Below, piece by piece: positions 61,140 to 64,000 of a stretch of 64,000 bases of DNA. The notes below the pieces were generated by a model. That model saw only the letters and a program-made list of their open reading frames with translations, had not been told where the DNA came from and did not search any database. The position numbers and the translations under genes were made by a program. The first letter of the stretch is position 1; every line of letters starts with the position of its first letter. Source of the DNA: Antedon mediterranea (taxonomy: Eukaryota; Echinodermata; Crinoidea; Comatulida; Antedonidae); the NCBI RefSeq assembly GCF_964355755.1, contig NC_092680.1:22203045-22267044 (forward strand). The letters are read 5' to 3'.

Positions 61140-63333
61140 TGTCCTGGTGACGTCTAGAAGTACTGTCCTAGTGACGTCTAGACGTACTGTCGTAGTGACG
61201 TCTATATGTGCTGTCGTAGTGACGTCTAGACGTGCTGTCGTAGTGACGTCTAGACGTAATATTGACGTCTAGATGTACTGTCATAGTGATGTCTAGACGT
61301 ACTGTCATAGTTAGGTCTAGACGTACTGTGATAGTGACGTCTAGACGTACTGTCATAGTGACGTCTAGACGTACTGTCATAGGGACGTCTAGACGTACTT
61401 TCCTAGCGACGTCTAGACGTACTTTTATAGCGACGTCTAGACGTACTGTCTAGACGTACTGTCTAGATGTGCTGTCATAGTGACGTGTAGACGTTCTGTC
61501 ATAGTGACGTGTAGACGTACTGTCATGGCGACGTCTAGACGTACTGTCATGGTGACGTCTAGACGTAGACGTACTGTCATGGTAACGTCTAGACGTACTG
61601 TCATGGTGACGTCTAGACGTACTGTCATGGTGACGTCTAGACGTACTGTCATGGTGACGTCTAGACGTACTGTCATGGTGACATCTAGACGTACTGTCAT
61701 GGTGACGTCTAGACGTAATATCATAGTGACGTCTAGACGTACTGTCATAGCGACGTCTAGACGTACTTTTCTAGCGACGTCTGGATGTACTTTCCTAGAG
61801 ACGTCTAGACGTACTGTCTAGACGTGCTGTCATAGTGACATCTAGACATGCTGTCATAGTGACGTCTAGACGTGCTGTCATAGTGACGTCTAGACGTTCT
61901 GTCATAGTGATGTCTAGAAGTACTGTCATGGCGACGTCTAGACGCACTGTCATGGTTACGTCTAGACGTAGACGTACTGTCATGGTAATGTCTAGACGTA
62001 CTGTCATGGTGACATCTAGACGTAATGTCGTAGTGATGTCTAGACGTGCTGTCGTAGTGAAGTCTAGACGTGCTGTCGTAGTGAAGTCTAGATGTGCTGT
62101 CGTAGTGACGTCTAGACGTGCAATCGTAGTGACGTCTAGACGTAATAATGACGTCTAGACGTACTGTCATAGTGACGTCTAGACGTTCTGTCATAGTGAC
62201 GTCTAGAATTACTGTCATGGCGACGTCTAGACGTACTGTCCTGGTGACGTCTAGAAGTACTGTCCTAGTGACGTCTAGACGTACTGTCGTAGTGACGTCT
62301 ATATGTGCTGTCGTAGTGACGTCTAGACGTGCTGTCGTAGTGACCTCTAGACGTAATATTGACGTCTAGATGTACTGTCATAGTGATGTCTAGACGTACT
62401 GTCATAGTTAGGTCTAGACGTACTGTGATAGTGACGTCTAGACGTACTGTCATAGTGACGTCTAGACGTACTGTCATAGGGACGTCTAGACGTACTTTCC
62501 TAGCGACGTCTAGACGTACTTTTATAGCGACGTCTAGACGTACTGTCTAGACGTACTGTCTAGATGTGCTGTCATAGTGACGTGTAGACGTTCTGTCATA
62601 GTGACGTGTAGACGTACTGTCATGGCGACGTCTAGACGTACTGTCATGGTGACGTCTAGATGTAGACGTACTGTCATGGTAACGTCTAGACGTACTGTCA
62701 TGGTGACGTCTAGACGTACTGTCATGGTGACGTCTAGACGTACTGTCATGGTGACGTCTAGACGTACTGTCATGGTGACATCTAGACATACTGTCATGGT
62801 GACGTCTAGACGTAATATCATAGTGACGTCTAGACGTACTGTCATAGCGACGTCTAGACGTACTTTTCTAGCGACGTCTGGATGTACTTTCCTAGAGACG
62901 TCTAGACGTACTGTCTAGACGTGCTGTCATAGTGACATCTAGACATGCTGTCATAGTGACGTCTAGACGTGCTGTCATAGTGACGTCTAGACGTTCTGTC
63001 ATAGTGATGTCTAGAAGTACTGTCATGGCGACGTCTAGACGCACTGTCATGGTTACGTCTAGACGTAGACGTACTGTCATGGTAATGTCTAGACGTACTG
63101 TCATGGTGACATCTAGACGTAATGTCGTAGTGATGTCTAGACGTGCTGTCGTAGTGAAGTCTAGACGTGCTGTCGTAGTGAAGTCTAGATGTGCTGTCGT
63201 AGTGACGTCTAGACGTGCAATCGTAGTGACGTCTAGACGTAATAATGACGTCTAGACGTACTGTCATAGTGACGTCTAGACGTTCTGTCATAGTGACGTC
63301 TAGAATTACTGTCATGGCGACGTCTAGACGTAC
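61140..63333. repeat. 1,097-bp higher-order duplication within the satellite
   Basis: The interval about 61140-62236 is repeated at about 62237-63333 with the same pattern of rare variants, for example TCTATATGTGCTG at 61201 and 62298, and TAGGTCTAGACGTACTGTGA at 61313 and 62410. The shift is 1,097 bp, which is not a multiple of 24. The two copies differ at only a few positions, so the duplication is recent. Confidence 0.93.
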
Positions 63334-64000
63334 TGTCATAGTGACGTCTTGACGTGCTGTCATAGTGAAGTCTAGACGTTCTGTCATAGTGACTTCTAGA
63401 AGTACTGTCATGGCGACGTCTAGACGTACTGTCATAGTGACGTCTAGACGTACTTTCCTAGTGACGTCTAGACGTACTTTCCTAGCAACGTCTAGACGTA
63501 CTGTCTAGACGTGGATGTCTAGACGTGCTGTCATAGTGACGTCTAGACGTTCTGTCATTGTGACGTCTAGACGTACTGTCATGGCGACGTCTAGACGTGC
63601 TGTCATAGTGATGTCTAGACGTAATAGTGACGTCTAGACGTACTGTCATATTGACGTCTAGACGTACTTTCCTAGCGACGTCTAGACGTACTGTCCTAGT
63701 GACGTCTAGACGTACTTTCCTAGTGACATCTAGACGTACTTTTCTAGTGACGTCTAGACGTACTGTCCTCGTGACGTCTAGACGTACTGTCATGGTGACG
63801 TCTAGACGTACTGTCATGGTGACGTCCAGACGTACTGTCATGGTGACGTCTAGACGTACTGTCATGGTGACGTCTAGACGTACTGTCATGGTGACGTCTA
63901 GACGTACTGTCATGGTGACGTCTAGACGTACTGTCATTGTGGTGATGTTTAGACGTAATAGTGATGTCTAGACGTACTGTCATAGTGACGTCTAGACGTA

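Larger units (their letters stand above)
57600..64000. repeat. 24-bp CpG-bearing palindromic satellite, about 250 copies, running off the window
   Basis: Each unit contains ACGTCTAGACGT, a perfect 12-bp palindrome (14-bp GACGTCTAGACGTC when the next unit base allows), followed by ACTGTC and a variable tetramer (CTAG, CATAG, CATGG, CGTAG, CTTTCCTAG forms). Blocks of the same tetramer variant show local homogenisation. The 24-bp length leaves all six frames open for long distances, so the many frames here are not genes. A SINE interrupts it at 58143-58466. Confidence 0.97.

Noticed and set aside
57596-64000. Dozens of open frames of up to 227 codons on both strands
   Set aside because: All are translations of the 24-bp satellite (MTSRRTV.. 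and MTVRLDV.. type) and have no start context, splice signals or domain.

Overview
This is a window of animal nuclear DNA. It is AT-rich and intron-dense with GT-AG splicing, and it is packed with minisatellites and short foldback transposons. No gene names the species. The protein families and repeat style would suit an invertebrate deuterostome such as an echinoderm, but that is inference. All recognisable genes lie on the + strand.

Positions 287-34036 hold the 3' part of one giant gene. I traced 51 exons whose phases join without a break into about 3,430 residues, ending at TAA 34034-34036. The gene enters from the left, because the first visible exon has a splice acceptor. In order the product has: a short beta-trefoil-like segment, a Thr-Pro-rich linker, 4 PLAT domains, 7 fibronectin type III (FN3) domains, 12 more PLAT domains and an acidic tail. 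The 16 PLAT domains alternate between two sub-types (8 A/B pairs). FN3-5 carries a basic 8-residue tandem repeat insert and PLAT9 carries an acidic insert. PLAT-only giants such as LOXHD1 act at the membrane of cilia and stereocilia; the FN3 block is not part of that known architecture.

Positions 37298-55057 hold a Rab10 gene with an unusual 5' region. Four shared 3' exons (51102-55057) encode the rest of switch I, switch II, NKCD, ETSAK and the prenylated Cys-Cys end. Upstream, spread over 13 kb, are six different exons. Each has its own ATG, its own P-loop (GDSxxGK[S/T]) and its own switch I, and each ends in the same phase with G|GT. Any one of them can join in frame to the shared body, giving six predicted Rabs of about 192-240 residues. 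One (exon 1d) has Gln where the Mg-binding switch I Thr should be. This is the best candidate for a previously undescribed system in the window.

The rest is repeat-derived. Some 18 tandem arrays lie in introns and between the alternative Rab exons, and four begin exactly at a 5' splice site. Mobile elements include a 3.25 kb Helitron-like composite, a palindromic element carrying three tRNA-Thr-like sequences, several MITEs, LINE tails and a SINE. From about 57,600 to the window end there is a 24-bp satellite with a perfect palindrome in each unit and a 1,097-bp higher-order duplication.
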